NCBI GenBank assembly: GCA_001799575.1
Contig: MGTT01000006.1
Span: 1-64,000 of the forward strand
Reading direction: 5' to 3'
From: Elusimicrobia bacterium GWA2_56_46
GTDB taxonomy: Bacteria > Elusimicrobiota > Elusimicrobia > Elusimicrobiales > UBA9959
DNA: 64,000 nucleotides
This document shows positions 41,961 to 51,094 of this stretch, piece after piece. How positions within the stretch are numbered: the first letter of the stretch is position 1; every line of letters starts with the position of its first letter. The notes under the pieces are model-generated. The model searched no databases. It had not been told where the DNA came from and was given only the letters and a program-made list of their open reading frames with translations. The translations under genes were made by a program, and so were the position numbers.

Positions 41961-42985
41961 AAAAGAGCGCATTGACAGCCGGCATTATTTTCGTGTTCCT
42001 GCTCGGCGCGGGAGTTATCGTCTACAGGCATTTCCACGGCGGCCATACCGCCGGCCAAAAGGCCGAGATTTATTACTGCCCCATGCACCCCGACTATACC
42101 GCGGACAGGCCCGGCGATTGTCCCATCTGCGGCATGCACCTGGTCAAGCGGGAAAACGCCGCGGCCGCCGCGGCTTCCGTGGCCGGACGCGGTATATTTT
42201 CCCTGACTCCGGAAAAGCAGGAAATGATAGGTCTCAAAACTGAAAAAGCCGCTTACCGTTCCCTTTCCAAAACTGTGCGCGCTTCCGGTAAGGTGGCCTA
42301 TGACCCGGATCTGTACCGCGCCATAAGCGAATACCGCGAATCGCTGGCCGCGTACGAGAAAATAAAGGGCAGTTCCTGGCAGGAGGCGATAGACCGCGCC
42401 GGGGCCGTGGTGGACTCCTCAAAGCTGAAGCTGCGCCAGCTTGGTATAGGCGAAGAGCAGCTGGACTCACTCGATAAGGATCCGGGCCGTTATGACAATC
42501 TGCTGCTGGCCGAGGACAAGGTGTGGGTTTACGCCCAGGTTTATGAGTACGAATCGGCCGCGGTAAAACCGGGCCAGAAAGCGGTGATCATCTCGCGCGC
42601 CTACCCGGGCCGGGAATTTTCCGGCACGGTGCGCTCCCTGGATCCTATCTTTTCCGAGGAAACCCGCACGCTGCGCGCCCGCATAGAGACCGAAAACCCG
42701 GGCAGGGAATTACGCTCCGAGATGTACGTCGAAGCCGTTATAAAGGCCGACCTGGGGACGGTGCTGGCCGTGCCCGTCTCCGCCATACTCAATACCGGCG
42801 AGAAAGAAATAGCCTTTGTTATGAAAGGCGAAAGCGCTTTTGAGCCCCGCGAGGTTAAGACCGGCCGCCGGAACGACGATTACGCCGAGATAATTTCCGG
42901 CCTGCGGGCCGGAGAGAAAGTGGTGACCTCGGCCAATTTTATGATAGATTCCGAGTCCAGGATGAAGGCGGCATTGGACAATTAG
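41957..42985 (+). CDS. RND efflux periplasmic adaptor with heavy-metal-binding domain (CusB-like)
   Basis: 342 residues. An N-terminal anchor helix, then a heavy-metal-binding domain (about 33-60) YYCPMHPDY...CPICGMHLV, which in CusB-like proteins binds Cu(I) or Ag(I), then the barrel-hairpin-lipoyl architecture (VRASGKVAYDPDL, VWVYAQVYEYE). It connects the TolC-like channel to the CusA-like pump. Confidence 0.9.
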   Translation: MKKSALTAGIIFVFLLGAGVIVYRHFHGGHTAGQKAEIYYCPMHPDYTADRPGDCPICGMHLVKRENAAAAAASVAGRGIFSLTPEKQEMIGLKTEKAAYRSLSKTVRASGKVAYDPDLYRAISEYRESLAAYEKIKGSSWQEAIDRAGAVVDSSKLKLRQLGIGEEQLDSLDKDPGRYDNLLLAEDKVWVYAQVYEYESAAVKPGQKAVIISRAYPGREFSGTVRSLDPIFSEETRTLRARIETENPGRELRSEMYVEAVIKADLGTVLAVPVSAILNTGEKEIAFVMKGESAFEPREVKTGRRNDDYAEIISGLRAGEKVVTSANFMIDSESRMKAALDN

Positions 42986-42999
42986 CAGTTGGCGTTTTT

Positions 43000-45900
43000 A
43001 TGATCAAGGATATTATCGCTTTTTCGGCGCGCAACAGGGTATTGGTGCTGGTATTCGCGCTGGCTGCCATGGCGGGCGGCATCTATTGCGCCGGAAACAT
43101 AAATCTTGACGCCATACCGGATCTGTCCGACACGCAGGTCATAGTCTACTCCAGGTGGGATCGTTCGCCCGACATCATAGAGGATCAGGTCACCTACCCG
43201 GTCATAACCTCGCTGCTGGGTTTGCCGAAAGTTAAAACCATACGCGGCTTCTCCGACTTCGGCTTCTCCTACGTTTATGTTATATTCGAGGACGGTACCG
43301 ATATCTACTGGGCCCGGGCCCGCGTTCTGGAATACCTGAGCAAAATACTGCCGCAGCTGCCTGAAGGCGTGAAGACGGAGATGGGGCCCGACGCCACCGG
43401 GGTGGGCTGGGTCTACCAGTACGCTCTGGTGGATAGAACCGGCCGCCACGATCTGGCGCAGTTGCGCTCTTTCCAGGACTGGAATCTGCGTTACCAGCTT
43501 CAGTCGGTGCCCGGCGTGGCCGAGGTGGCCGCGATAGGCGGCTTCCAGAAGCAGTACCAGGTGAATCTTAACCCCAACTCGCTGGCCGCCTACAACATTT
43601 CCATCGACAAGGTCCTTAAAGCGGTGCGCGACGGCAACGAGGAAGCCGGGGCCCGGCTGATAGAATACTCCGGCGCGGAGTATATGATCCGCGGCAAGGG
43701 CTACGCCAGATCCGTGAAGGATATAGAGGACATCGTGGTCGCCGGCGGCGGCGGTACGCCGGTGCTTTTGAAAAGTCTGGGCACGGTCGCCTCCGGCCCC
43801 GAAATCCGCCGCGGAGTATCGGATCTGGACGGCGAGGGGGACGCGGTTGGCGGCATAATTATCATGCGCCACGGCGAGAATGCGCTGAGAGTTATAGAAC
43901 GCGTAAAAGAGCGGATAGAACAGGTTAAGTCCTCTCTGCCGGAAGGCATGGAACTGATTACCGTTTACGACCGCTCGGATCTGATAAAGCGGGCCATCGC
44001 CACCCTCAAACGTCAGCTCACCGAGGAAATGCTGATAGTAAGCCTGGTCATTTTAATTTTCCTGTGGCATCTCCCGTCGGCCATAATACCCATAGTCACC
44101 ATACCCGTCTCCGTGCTGCTGGCTTTCATCCCCATGTATTTTATGGGGATCTCTTCCAACATCATGTCTTTATCCGGCATCGCCATCTCCATAGGCGTGC
44201 TGGTGGACGGCGCCATAGTGGAGGTGGAGAACGCCTACAAAAAACTTGAGCTATGGCAAAGCGGGGGGCGTAAAGAGGATTTTCACGCGGTGCGCCTGGA
44301 AGCCCTGCAGGAAGTGGGTCCGGCGGTTTTCTTCTCGCTGCTGGTTATCGCGGTGGCGTTCATGCCTATCTTCACGCTGGTGGATCAGGAAGGCCGGCTT
44401 TTCAAACCGCTGGCCTATACCAAGAACCTTACGATGTTCGTGGCGGCCATACTTGCCATCACGCTGGATCCGGCTTTGCGCATGATGTTCACCCGCATGG
44501 ATTACGCAAACTTCAAACCGGTCTGGCTTTCCAATGCGGTGAACGCGGTTACCGTCGGCAAATATTATCCCGAAGAAAAGCATCCCATCTCCCGCCGCTT
44601 GTTCGCGGTATATGAGCCCGTCTGCCGCTGGACGCTGGAACACCCCAAAAAAGTTATAGGCGCCGCGCTGCTCCTTATAGTTACAACTATCCCGGTTTAC
44701 CTTAAAACGGGTTCCGAGTTCATGCCGCCGTTGAATGAGGGCACCATACTTTATATGCCCACCACGCTGCCGGGCATCTCCGTCACCGAGGCGCAGAAGC
44801 TGCTCCAGGCGCAGGATCGGATCCTCAAGTCCATCCCGGAGGTCGAGCGTGTTTTCGGCAAGGCCGGCCGCGCAGATACCTCCACCGACCCGGCCCCGTT
44901 CTCCATGATGGAGACCGTGGCCGTGCTCAGGCCCCAGGATCAGTGGAGGAAGAAAGACCGCTGGTATTCGTCGTGGCTGCCGGAAGTTCTCCAGAAACCT
45001 CTGCGCCACGTCTGGCACGACCGTCTAAGCTGGGACGAACTGATCACGGACATAGACTCCAGAATGCAATTTCCCGGCGTGTCCAACGCCTGGACCATGC
45101 CGATAAAAGCGCGCATAGACATGCTTACGACCGGCGTACGCACTCCTGTCGGGATCAAGATCTTCGGCGCGGATCTGAAAAAAATAGAGGAGACCGGCCT
45201 GGAAGTCGAGCGCCTGGTCCGCCGGGTAAAGGGCACGCGCAGCGTATACGCCGAGCGCACCGCCGGCGGCTATTTTCTGGATTTCACGCTGAAACGGGAG
45301 GCGCTGGCCCGCTATGGTCTGACCGTCAAAGAGGCGCAGATGTCCCTTATGACGGCCATAGGCGGACAGAACCTTACCACCACGGTGGAAGGCCGCGAGC
45401 GCTACTCGGTGAATGTGCGTTACGCGCGCGACTTCCGCGACAATCTGGACAAGCTGCGGCGGGTGCTGGTCACCGCCGAAAACGGCGTGAACGTGCCGCT
45501 GGCCCAGATAGCCGACATAGAGTTCCGCCAGGGCCCCGCGATGATACGCGACGAGAACGGCCTGCTTTCAGGGTACGTTTACGTGGACATCGAGGGCGTG
45601 GACGTCGGCACGTACGTAAAGGACGCCAAAAAGCTGGTGGGGGAAAAACTGAAGCTCCCGGCCGGTTACACCCTGCAATGGAGCGGCCAGTACGAGAATA
45701 TGCTGCGCGTGCGCGAACGCCTCAAGTTCGTCCTGCCGCTGACCATCTTCCTGATCTTCCTGCTCATTTACATGAACACAAAGTCGGCGGTGAAAACCTC
45801 CATCGTGCTGCTGGCCGTGCCTTTCTCGCTGATAGGCGCGGTGTGGCTGGTGTACCTGCTGGGCTATAATATGTCCATAGCGGTCTGGGTGGGCATGATA

Positions 45901-46251
45901 GCCCTGATGGGCCTGGATGCGGAGACAGGCGTGTTCATGCTGCTCTACCTGGAGCTGGCCTATGAAGAGATGAAAAAGGCCGGCCGCATGAACTCGCCGG
46001 AAGACCTGGAAGAGGCCGTGATCCGCGGCGCCGTGAAGCGCATCCGTCCCAAGCTGATGACCGTGACGGCGGCGTTCATGGGCCTGGTTCCCATAATGTG
46101 GGCGCTGGGCGCCGGTTCCGACGTGATGAAACGCATAGCCGCGCCGATGATAGGCGGCCTTTTCACCAGTTTCGCGCTGGAACTGCTGGTCTACCCGGTC
46201 ATCTTCCATCTGTGGAAAGGCCGCGAATGGAAAAATCTGAAAAATATTTGA
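43000..46251 (+). CDS. CusA/CzcA-family heavy-metal RND efflux pump
   Basis: 1083 residues, twelve transmembrane helices and two large periplasmic loops. N-terminal IIAFSARNRVLV, NLDAIPDLSDTQVIV (motif of the HME subfamily), the VDGAIVEVEN stretch in the proton-relay helix and WVGMIALMGLDAETGVFM near the C-terminus are characteristic. Proton-driven export of Cu/Ag or Co/Zn/Cd; the CusB-type adaptor favours copper or silver. 14 bp after the adaptor gene. Confidence 0.93.
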   Translation: MIKDIIAFSARNRVLVLVFALAAMAGGIYCAGNINLDAIPDLSDTQVIVYSRWDRSPDIIEDQVTYPVITSLLGLPKVKTIRGFSDFGFSYVYVIFEDGTDIYWARARVLEYLSKILPQLPEGVKTEMGPDATGVGWVYQYALVDRTGRHDLAQLRSFQDWNLRYQLQSVPGVAEVAAIGGFQKQYQVNLNPNSLAAYNISIDKVLKAVRDGNEEAGARLIEYSGAEYMIRGKGYARSVKDIEDIVVAGGGGTPVLLKSLGTVASGPEIRRGVSDLDGEGDAVGGIIIMRHGENALRVIERVKERIEQVKSSLPEGMELITVYDRSDLIKRAIATLKRQLTEEMLIVSLVILIFLWHLPSAIIPIVTIPVSVLLAFIPMYFMGISSNIMSLSGIAISIGVLVDGAIVEVENAYKKLELWQSGGRKEDFHAVRLEALQEVGPAVFFSLLVIAVAFMPIFTLVDQEGRLFKPLAYTKNLTMFVAAILAITLDPALRMMFTRMDYANFKPVWLSNAVNAVTVGKYYPEEKHPISRRLFAVYEPVCRWTLEHPKKVIGAALLLIVTTIPVYLKTGSEFMPPLNEGTILYMPTTLPGISVTEAQKLLQAQDRILKSIPEVERVFGKAGRADTSTDPAPFSMMETVAVLRPQDQWRKKDRWYSSWLPEVLQKPLRHVWHDRLSWDELITDIDSRMQFPGVSNAWTMPIKARIDMLTTGVRTPVGIKIFGADLKKIEETGLEVERLVRRVKGTRSVYAERTAGGYFLDFTLKREALARYGLTVKEAQMSLMTAIGGQNLTTTVEGRERYSVNVRYARDFRDNLDKLRRVLVTAENGVNVPLAQIADIEFRQGPAMIRDENGLLSGYVYVDIEGVDVGTYVKDAKKLVGEKLKLPAGYTLQWSGQYENMLRVRERLKFVLPLTIFLIFLLIYMNTKSAVKTSIVLLAVPFSLIGAVWLVYLLGYNMSIAVWVGMIALMGLDAETGVFMLLYLELAYEEMKKAGRMNSPEDLEEAVIRGAVKRIRPKLMTVTAAFMGLVPIMWALGAGSDVMKRIAAPMIGGLFTSFALELLVYPVIFHLWKGREWKNLKNI

Positions 46252-46283
46252 GTAAAAACAGGTTTATGATAATGGAGATTTGT

Positions 46284-47180
46284 ATGAGCGACAAGATACT
46301 GGCTTTTATTTCTTCCATCTGTCCGTTTTGCAGGGCAAAGCGGCGCTGGCCCGGTTCTTCCTACGGCCGCGCAATGCGCAGGCTGGAAAAATTCTGCCCT
46401 TTTTGCCGCGCTTATGCCAGGATACATATGGGCGGCAGCGTGAAAAAAATATTGGTTTTAACTGTAGCGCTGGGCGGATTTTGCGGTAATGCCCGGGCTT
46501 TACACCCGCTCATAAGCGAGGATACCGGTTTCCTCGGCAAAGGCGTCCGCCAGGTCGAGACCGGCTTCGAATACTCCGCGGCAAGCGGGGGGGCGGACGT
46601 CTATTCCCGTTCACTGGCGGCTGAATTTTCTTACGGCCTTAACGGCAAGGCCGACATTCTCCTTAGCGCGCCCTGGCAGGGATGGACCTCCGCCGGGATG
46701 TCTGAAAGCGGGCCGGGCGATCTGGCGCTTGAGGCTAAATTCCAGGTGGCTGAAAAAGCCGGCTGGGTTTTAGCCCTCAAGCCGGGACTGTCGCTGCCCG
46801 TCGGCGATGAAGAGAAAGGCCTGGGCTCCGGCAGGAGCGGTTTCTGGTCTTACGCGATAGCGGGACGCGCCTCCGGCCCGTGGCAGTTCTATCTCAACGC
46901 GGGCTTTCTGTTGAATAAGAATTCCGGCGGGGAAGAGGAGCACATCGTCAAAGCTTCCGCCGCCGCGGCCCTTGAGATCGCGCCCGGGACGCTGGTCAGC
47001 GCCGACCTGACCACCGAGACCAGCGCCGATCCTGCGTCGCTTAAACATCCCGCCGCCGCCATCTTCGGCCTGATCTGGTCCCCGTCGGAGAACCTGGATC
47101 TGGACGCGGGCGCAAAATTCGGACTGAACGACGAAGCCGACGACCTTGGCCTCCTGGCCGGCGCGACTTTCAGGTTCTGA
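46284..47180 (+). CDS. outer-membrane beta-barrel (transporter-like) protein with CPFC-containing N-terminal extension
   Basis: 298 residues from the ATG at 46284 (GGAG Shine-Dalgarno). The first 48 residues contain two CPFCRA motifs. The following M-G-G-S-V-K-K segment starts a normal signal peptide (NARA cleavage), so the true start may be the ATG at 46428 (AGGA upstream), giving 250 residues. The mature part has alternating beta strands ending GLLAGATFRF with a terminal Phe, as in outer-membrane barrels of the phenol-MetA type. Located directly after the metal pump. Confidence 0.65.
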   Translation: MSDKILAFISSICPFCRAKRRWPGSSYGRAMRRLEKFCPFCRAYARIHMGGSVKKILVLTVALGGFCGNARALHPLISEDTGFLGKGVRQVETGFEYSAASGGADVYSRSLAAEFSYGLNGKADILLSAPWQGWTSAGMSESGPGDLALEAKFQVAEKAGWVLALKPGLSLPVGDEEKGLGSGRSGFWSYAIAGRASGPWQFYLNAGFLLNKNSGGEEEHIVKASAAAALEIAPGTLVSADLTTETSADPASLKHPAAAIFGLIWSPSENLDLDAGAKFGLNDEADDLGLLAGATFRF

Positions 47181-47235
47181 TGGCTAAATCTATTCCCGGC
47201 ATGGTTCCCAGACGTTTGTCCGGAGTAAGGCTTTT

Positions 47236-48924
47236 ATGCCGGAATTGATCGTGAAGGGCTTAAAGCCAGGCCGCGGCCGCCGTGCGGTCTGGCGCAAAGC
47301 CGCGGTGCTTGGCAGCCTGTGGGCCGCCTCGGAAATAGTGCTGGGCAGTTTTCTCCACAACGCCGGCATCCCGTTTTCAGGTGAGTTCCTCACAGCGGTA
47401 GGCATAGCTATACTTGTGGCCGGACACAGACTGTGGCCCGAGCGCGGCCTCATGTGGCGCGCGGGTATCGTCTGCGCGGCCATGAAATCCGTTTCACCCA
47501 GCGCCGTCATACTCGGGCCGATGATCGCCATTTCCCTGGAAGGGGTGCTGCTGGAAATAGTGGTGCGTCTGTCCGGCGGAAATGTTGCCGGTTATTTGCT
47601 CGGCGGCGGCCTGGTTATGGGCTGGGTACTGATCTATAAAACAGGCTCGATACTGCTCTTCTATGGTCCGGACGCGGCGGCCCTTTACGTTATAGGACTT
47701 GAATGGCTGCGGTCATTTACAGGCCTTGCCCCGGACAATTTGTACGGGCCGCTGCTGTTTCTGCTTGCGCTGTATTTTACCGGCGGACTTATCGCGGCTG
47801 TCATCGGCATCAGCGTGAAATATACCGGGGCCGGCGGTTCCGCATCGCCTGGGCCGGGGGGGATTTACAGCAAGCCGGCGCAGCCCGGTGTGCCCCGACC
47901 CGCATATTCTTTGTGGGCGCTTGTTTTCCATGTGGCTTTCGTGGCGGCGGCAATGTCGGCCGGCCATGATTTGCCGCCCGCGGCCATGTGTCTGGCCACC
48001 GGGGCATATGCCGCCGTCTGTGCCTGGTTTTATCGCCGGGCGGCGGCGCTGCTGAAACGGCCCGGCGTATGGGGAGGAATTCTGGCGGTTTCCCTGCTGG
48101 CCGGGCTGGCGCTCGGCTCGCCTGTTTCCGGCCTTTACATGGCGCTCAGGGCATTTGTTCTTGCTATCGGCTTTTCAGCTATCGGAGAGGAGTTGTTTAA
48201 CCCCGCCATACGTTTACGCCTGGAACGGCTTTGCGGCAGTGAATTTTTCGACACCCTGGAACAGGCATTCGGCACCCTTCCCGCGGTGCTTAACGCCATG
48301 CCGGGAGGGGCTGAACTTGTTAAAAGTCCCGTGCGATCGCTTGGCGGGGCGATCGCCAGAATGCCGGGCTGGCTCGCCGGCTTTGACGGGCAAAAAGTCT
48401 TTGTTATCACGGGCGGTCACGGCTGTGGTAAAAGTTCGTTCGTCTCCGCCCTGGCCGGGGAGCTGCGCGCGTCCGGTAAAAAGCCGGGCGGGATCTTGTC
48501 GGCCGGACTCTGGCGGGATGGAGCGCGCGCGGGTTTCGACGTGATAGATCTGGATTCCGGGGTCAGGACGCCCCTTTGCCGCCGCGGCGGATCCGGAATT
48601 ATAGTGGCAGGCGATTTTAATTTTTATGAGGAAGGTCTTTCCGCGGGCCTGAGAGCGCTGGCCGGCGAAAAAACGGCTTCCGCCGACGCGGTGTTCGTGG
48701 ATGAGCTCGGTTTTCTTGAGCTGGAGGGAAAAGGCTGGGCGCCGGCTTTTGATAAGCTGCGCGGCCTTGGAGTTCCGCTTGTTGTAGTGGTCAGGGATTA
48801 CTTGCTGGAGCGGATAATCCGTTCATTGGCGCTGGAGAGGCCGGTTATCTGGGAAACCGGCAAAACCGATCTTAATTCCGCGCTGCAGGAACTTTTGGCG
48901 GCCATCGAAGCGGCAAAAAAGTAA
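47236..48924 (+). CDS. polytopic membrane protein fused to THEP1-type NTPase
   Basis: 562 residues. Residues 1-335 contain about eight transmembrane helices with the appearance of an ECF S-component or a biogenesis permease. Residues 385-560 form an NTPase_1 domain with P-loop GGHGCGKSSF, ILSAGLWRDGARAGFDVIDL, and Walker B VFVDELGFLEL. THEP1 is normally a soluble enzyme. The fusion suggests NTP hydrolysis coupled to transport or membrane sensing. A NifX-like gene follows. Substrate unknown. Confidence 0.7.
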   Translation: MPELIVKGLKPGRGRRAVWRKAAVLGSLWAASEIVLGSFLHNAGIPFSGEFLTAVGIAILVAGHRLWPERGLMWRAGIVCAAMKSVSPSAVILGPMIAISLEGVLLEIVVRLSGGNVAGYLLGGGLVMGWVLIYKTGSILLFYGPDAAALYVIGLEWLRSFTGLAPDNLYGPLLFLLALYFTGGLIAAVIGISVKYTGAGGSASPGPGGIYSKPAQPGVPRPAYSLWALVFHVAFVAAAMSAGHDLPPAAMCLATGAYAAVCAWFYRRAAALLKRPGVWGGILAVSLLAGLALGSPVSGLYMALRAFVLAIGFSAIGEELFNPAIRLRLERLCGSEFFDTLEQAFGTLPAVLNAMPGGAELVKSPVRSLGGAIARMPGWLAGFDGQKVFVITGGHGCGKSSFVSALAGELRASGKKPGGILSAGLWRDGARAGFDVIDLDSGVRTPLCRRGGSGIIVAGDFNFYEEGLSAGLRALAGEKTASADAVFVDELGFLELEGKGWAPAFDKLRGLGVPLVVVVRDYLLERIIRSLALERPVIWETGKTDLNSALQELLAAIEAAKK

Positions 48925-48931
48925 AAGTAAG

Positions 48932-48960
48932 TTGACTGCCGGCGGTCAAGTTGTTACATT
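48932..48960 (+). promoter_or_regulatory. promoter TTGACT-17-TACATT
   Basis: TTGACT (48932-48937) and TACATT (48955-48960) with 17-bp spacing, 31 bp before the NifX-like start codon, which has GGAGGAGG upstream. Confidence 0.5.
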
Positions 48961-48990
48961 ATAGCGGGAATACTGTGGAGGAGGACATAA

Positions 48991-49365
48991 ATGAAAATCT
49001 GTATACCGACTGAAACAAAAGACGGACTGAAAGCGAAAGTCTACGGGCATTTCGGCAGCGCGCCGTATTTTACGGTTTGCGACACTGAAACGCTTAACTG
49101 TGAGATCATAGACAATGGAAATCTGGATCACGAGCATGGCATGTGCAACCCGCTTAAGGCCGTGGGTAATGCCAAACCCGATGCCGTGGTCGCCGGAGGC
49201 ATGGGAGCCGGAGCCATAAACGGCCTCAGGGCCGCGGGAATAAAAGTTTATCTCAGCCCGGCGTCTACGGTGGAAGAAGCCGCAAAAGCCGTAAAGTCCG
49301 GCAAACTGAAAGAAGCCGATCCCATGCACGCCTGCGGTCATCACGGCGGACACGCCTGTCATTGA
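48991..49365 (+). CDS. NifX/NafY-like dinitrogenase iron-molybdenum cofactor family protein
   Basis: 124 residues. The MKICIPTE start, GHFGSAPYFTVCD and VVAGGMGAGAINGLRAAGI match the small RNase-H-like family that binds metal clusters. The His/Cys tail (MHACGHHGGHACH) could bind a metal ion. Nitrogenase genes are absent, so a role outside nitrogen fixation is likely. Next to a metal efflux operon and the THEP1 fusion. Confidence 0.9.
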   Translation: MKICIPTETKDGLKAKVYGHFGSAPYFTVCDTETLNCEIIDNGNLDHEHGMCNPLKAVGNAKPDAVVAGGMGAGAINGLRAAGIKVYLSPASTVEEAAKAVKSGKLKEADPMHACGHHGGHACH

Positions 49366-49422
49366 GCTAGTGTAGTGCGTCGCAAATAGCTTTACTTTTG
49401 ACTGGCCGGTTTTGGTTTTGCC

Positions 49423-50574
49423 TTAATCGCAGACATACACGCCGGAACTGCCTGCCAGGACTGTTCGTTTAAGATAAGATTCCGTGTCCGAGGCCAGGGA
49501 AATATAATTCTGAAGTTTTTCGATCATTAAGCCATTATGGTAATTATCGGAAAGAACAGCGTTCAGATATTCTTCCAAGGGGCTTGGCCGGTTGTTTTTG
49601 TAAATATGCAGGAATGTGGCAGCGATCTTGTTGAGTTCCAGTAAGAACGGCCGCCCTTCCTCCGAGATCATAAGGTCTGCACCGAAGAGGCAGGGTAGCG
49701 GGGTAATGATCCTGATAAGATCGAATAATTCCCTGCGGTACGTTTCCAGGCAACCGTCCTCCCAGGAATGCTGGCGGAATAATTCCCCGATAGTTTTCAC
49801 TTCGTCCCGCGCCTTGGCCAACTGGAGCTGGCCGGAGATCCTGTTGCAGGCAAGCGGCCACTTGCCGCAGGCGCGCGCGGACAGCCCCGAAGGCAGATGC
49901 ACTTTGTGTACTACATGGTTGCTGCCATTCAGATAGGGATCCCTGGTCTGGAGGAGTTCGGAAAGCACCAATCCATTATCCCGGTGGAACCATTTGTCCT
50001 GCCGGGAGGCAAAATCCGCGAAATCCCCTATCTTGTCCCGGTGAAATATCCTGTAATCGGAGCCGTCAGGCATCCGGGAGCGGGCCGAATAGAACGATTT
50101 TGCGATCAGGTATTCGGAACGGAATTTCCCAACGGCGTTTCTGACGGCCGCCGATCCCAGGGCTTTTCTGTCTGGAACCAGTATTTGTTCCGGCAGGAGG
50201 ATCCTGCCGGGGGGATGAAGGGCGAGATAAATGCTTTGGGCCTGCTTGCTGAAAAACTGCCGTGGCGCCCAGCCGAAGACTTTTTTCCCGTTGCTCAGGC
50301 AATATAGGACGAAATAAGACGGGATATCCGCCGTGAGCTGAAGATCAAAAACGTCATATCTGGAAAAAATCTCCGCGCCTGCGAGATCGCAACGTTCCTC
50401 CTCCAGGATATCGGCCTCCAGGCCGGAGTTCTTATAAAAAGACAGCTCGCCGGAGAAAAAACCGTCTCCGAACAGATATTTCTGCAGGTAGCTTTGCGCG
50501 TAAGATTTGTTGAACGCGCAATTGAACAAGCTGCCGCGCAGCACTATCGCAACGCGCTTGCGCTTTTTATCCAT
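49423..50574 (-). CDS. ATP-grasp-like protein of unknown function
   Basis: 383 residues. The C-terminal part FGADLMISEEGRPFLLELNKI follows the ATP-grasp pattern in which Asp and Glu/Asn bind Mg-ATP. Upstream sequences (AKSFYSARS, GLVLSELLQTRDPYLNG) are compatible with the central domain. The N-terminal pre-ATP-grasp-like region starts RVAIVLRGS. It is 12 bp downstream of the CxxCxGxG gene on the same strand. Possibly a carboxylate-amine ligase acting on a peptide, but this is uncertain. Confidence 0.5.
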   Translation of the reverse strand: MDKKRKRVAIVLRGSLFNCAFNKSYAQSYLQKYLFGDGFFSGELSFYKNSGLEADILEEERCDLAGAEIFSRYDVFDLQLTADIPSYFVLYCLSNGKKVFGWAPRQFFSKQAQSIYLALHPPGRILLPEQILVPDRKALGSAAVRNAVGKFRSEYLIAKSFYSARSRMPDGSDYRIFHRDKIGDFADFASRQDKWFHRDNGLVLSELLQTRDPYLNGSNHVVHKVHLPSGLSARACGKWPLACNRISGQLQLAKARDEVKTIGELFRQHSWEDGCLETYRRELFDLIRIITPLPCLFGADLMISEEGRPFLLELNKIAATFLHIYKNNRPSPLEEYLNAVLSDNYHNGLMIEKLQNYISLASDTESYLKRTVLAGSSGVYVCD

Positions 50575-50586
50575 GCGCCGCTCTTT

Positions 50587-50922
50587 TTATCTGTTCACGT
50601 TCGATGTTATATTGCTCATCGGTTCAATTGACAGATCAGCGTTGTCATGCGGCTCGAACGACAATTTATAATCCGGGTAGTTATAGGCGGTGTTATTGGC
50701 GCTGTAATTCTCGACGGCGCCGGAACCATGGCATACCTGGCAGGTAAAAATTCCGGTTCCTTCGCTTCCGCAAACCGGGCATTCAAACTGCCGCGGGTCG
50801 CCGTTTATTCCGAATTCGCTGAAATTGTCAAAACCCTCGGCCCAACTGATCGTGCCGCTGCCGCCGCACTTCCAGCACTTGCCGGCGTATGTTCCGGATC
50901 CCTTGCAATTAGGACACTGCAT
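50587..50922 (-). CDS. CxxCxGxG zinc-binding protein (DnaJ central-domain-like)
   Basis: 111 residues. Four motifs CPNCKGSG, CWKCGGSG, CPVCGSEG and CQVCHGSG, similar to the zinc domain of DnaJ, but without J domain or substrate-binding domain. The C-terminal 40 residues are Asn/Ser-rich and disordered. AGGGGGA Shine-Dalgarno. Likely co-transcribed with the ATP-grasp-like gene. Could be a small chaperone-like or redox protein. Confidence 0.65.
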   Translation of the reverse strand: MQCPNCKGSGTYAGKCWKCGGSGTISWAEGFDNFSEFGINGDPRQFECPVCGSEGTGIFTCQVCHGSGAVENYSANNTAYNYPDYKLSFEPHDNADLSIEPMSNITSNVNR

Positions 50923-51094
50923 ATTCAGATTCCCCCTCGGTTTAAGGTGCCGCGCGATATCTGTTGAAGAACGCGCCTCTACCGCTATGATAACAAAAAA
51001 CAGCTTCTCAAATAAAAAAATTCACGGAAGCATAAATTGCCAATTTCGAGCGGATAAAATTATAGAATGAAAAAGGGATTTATAAGGACGGGTT

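Noticed and set aside
48991-49365. Nitrogen fixation locus
   Set aside because: Only a NifX-like protein is present; this family occurs widely outside nif clusters.
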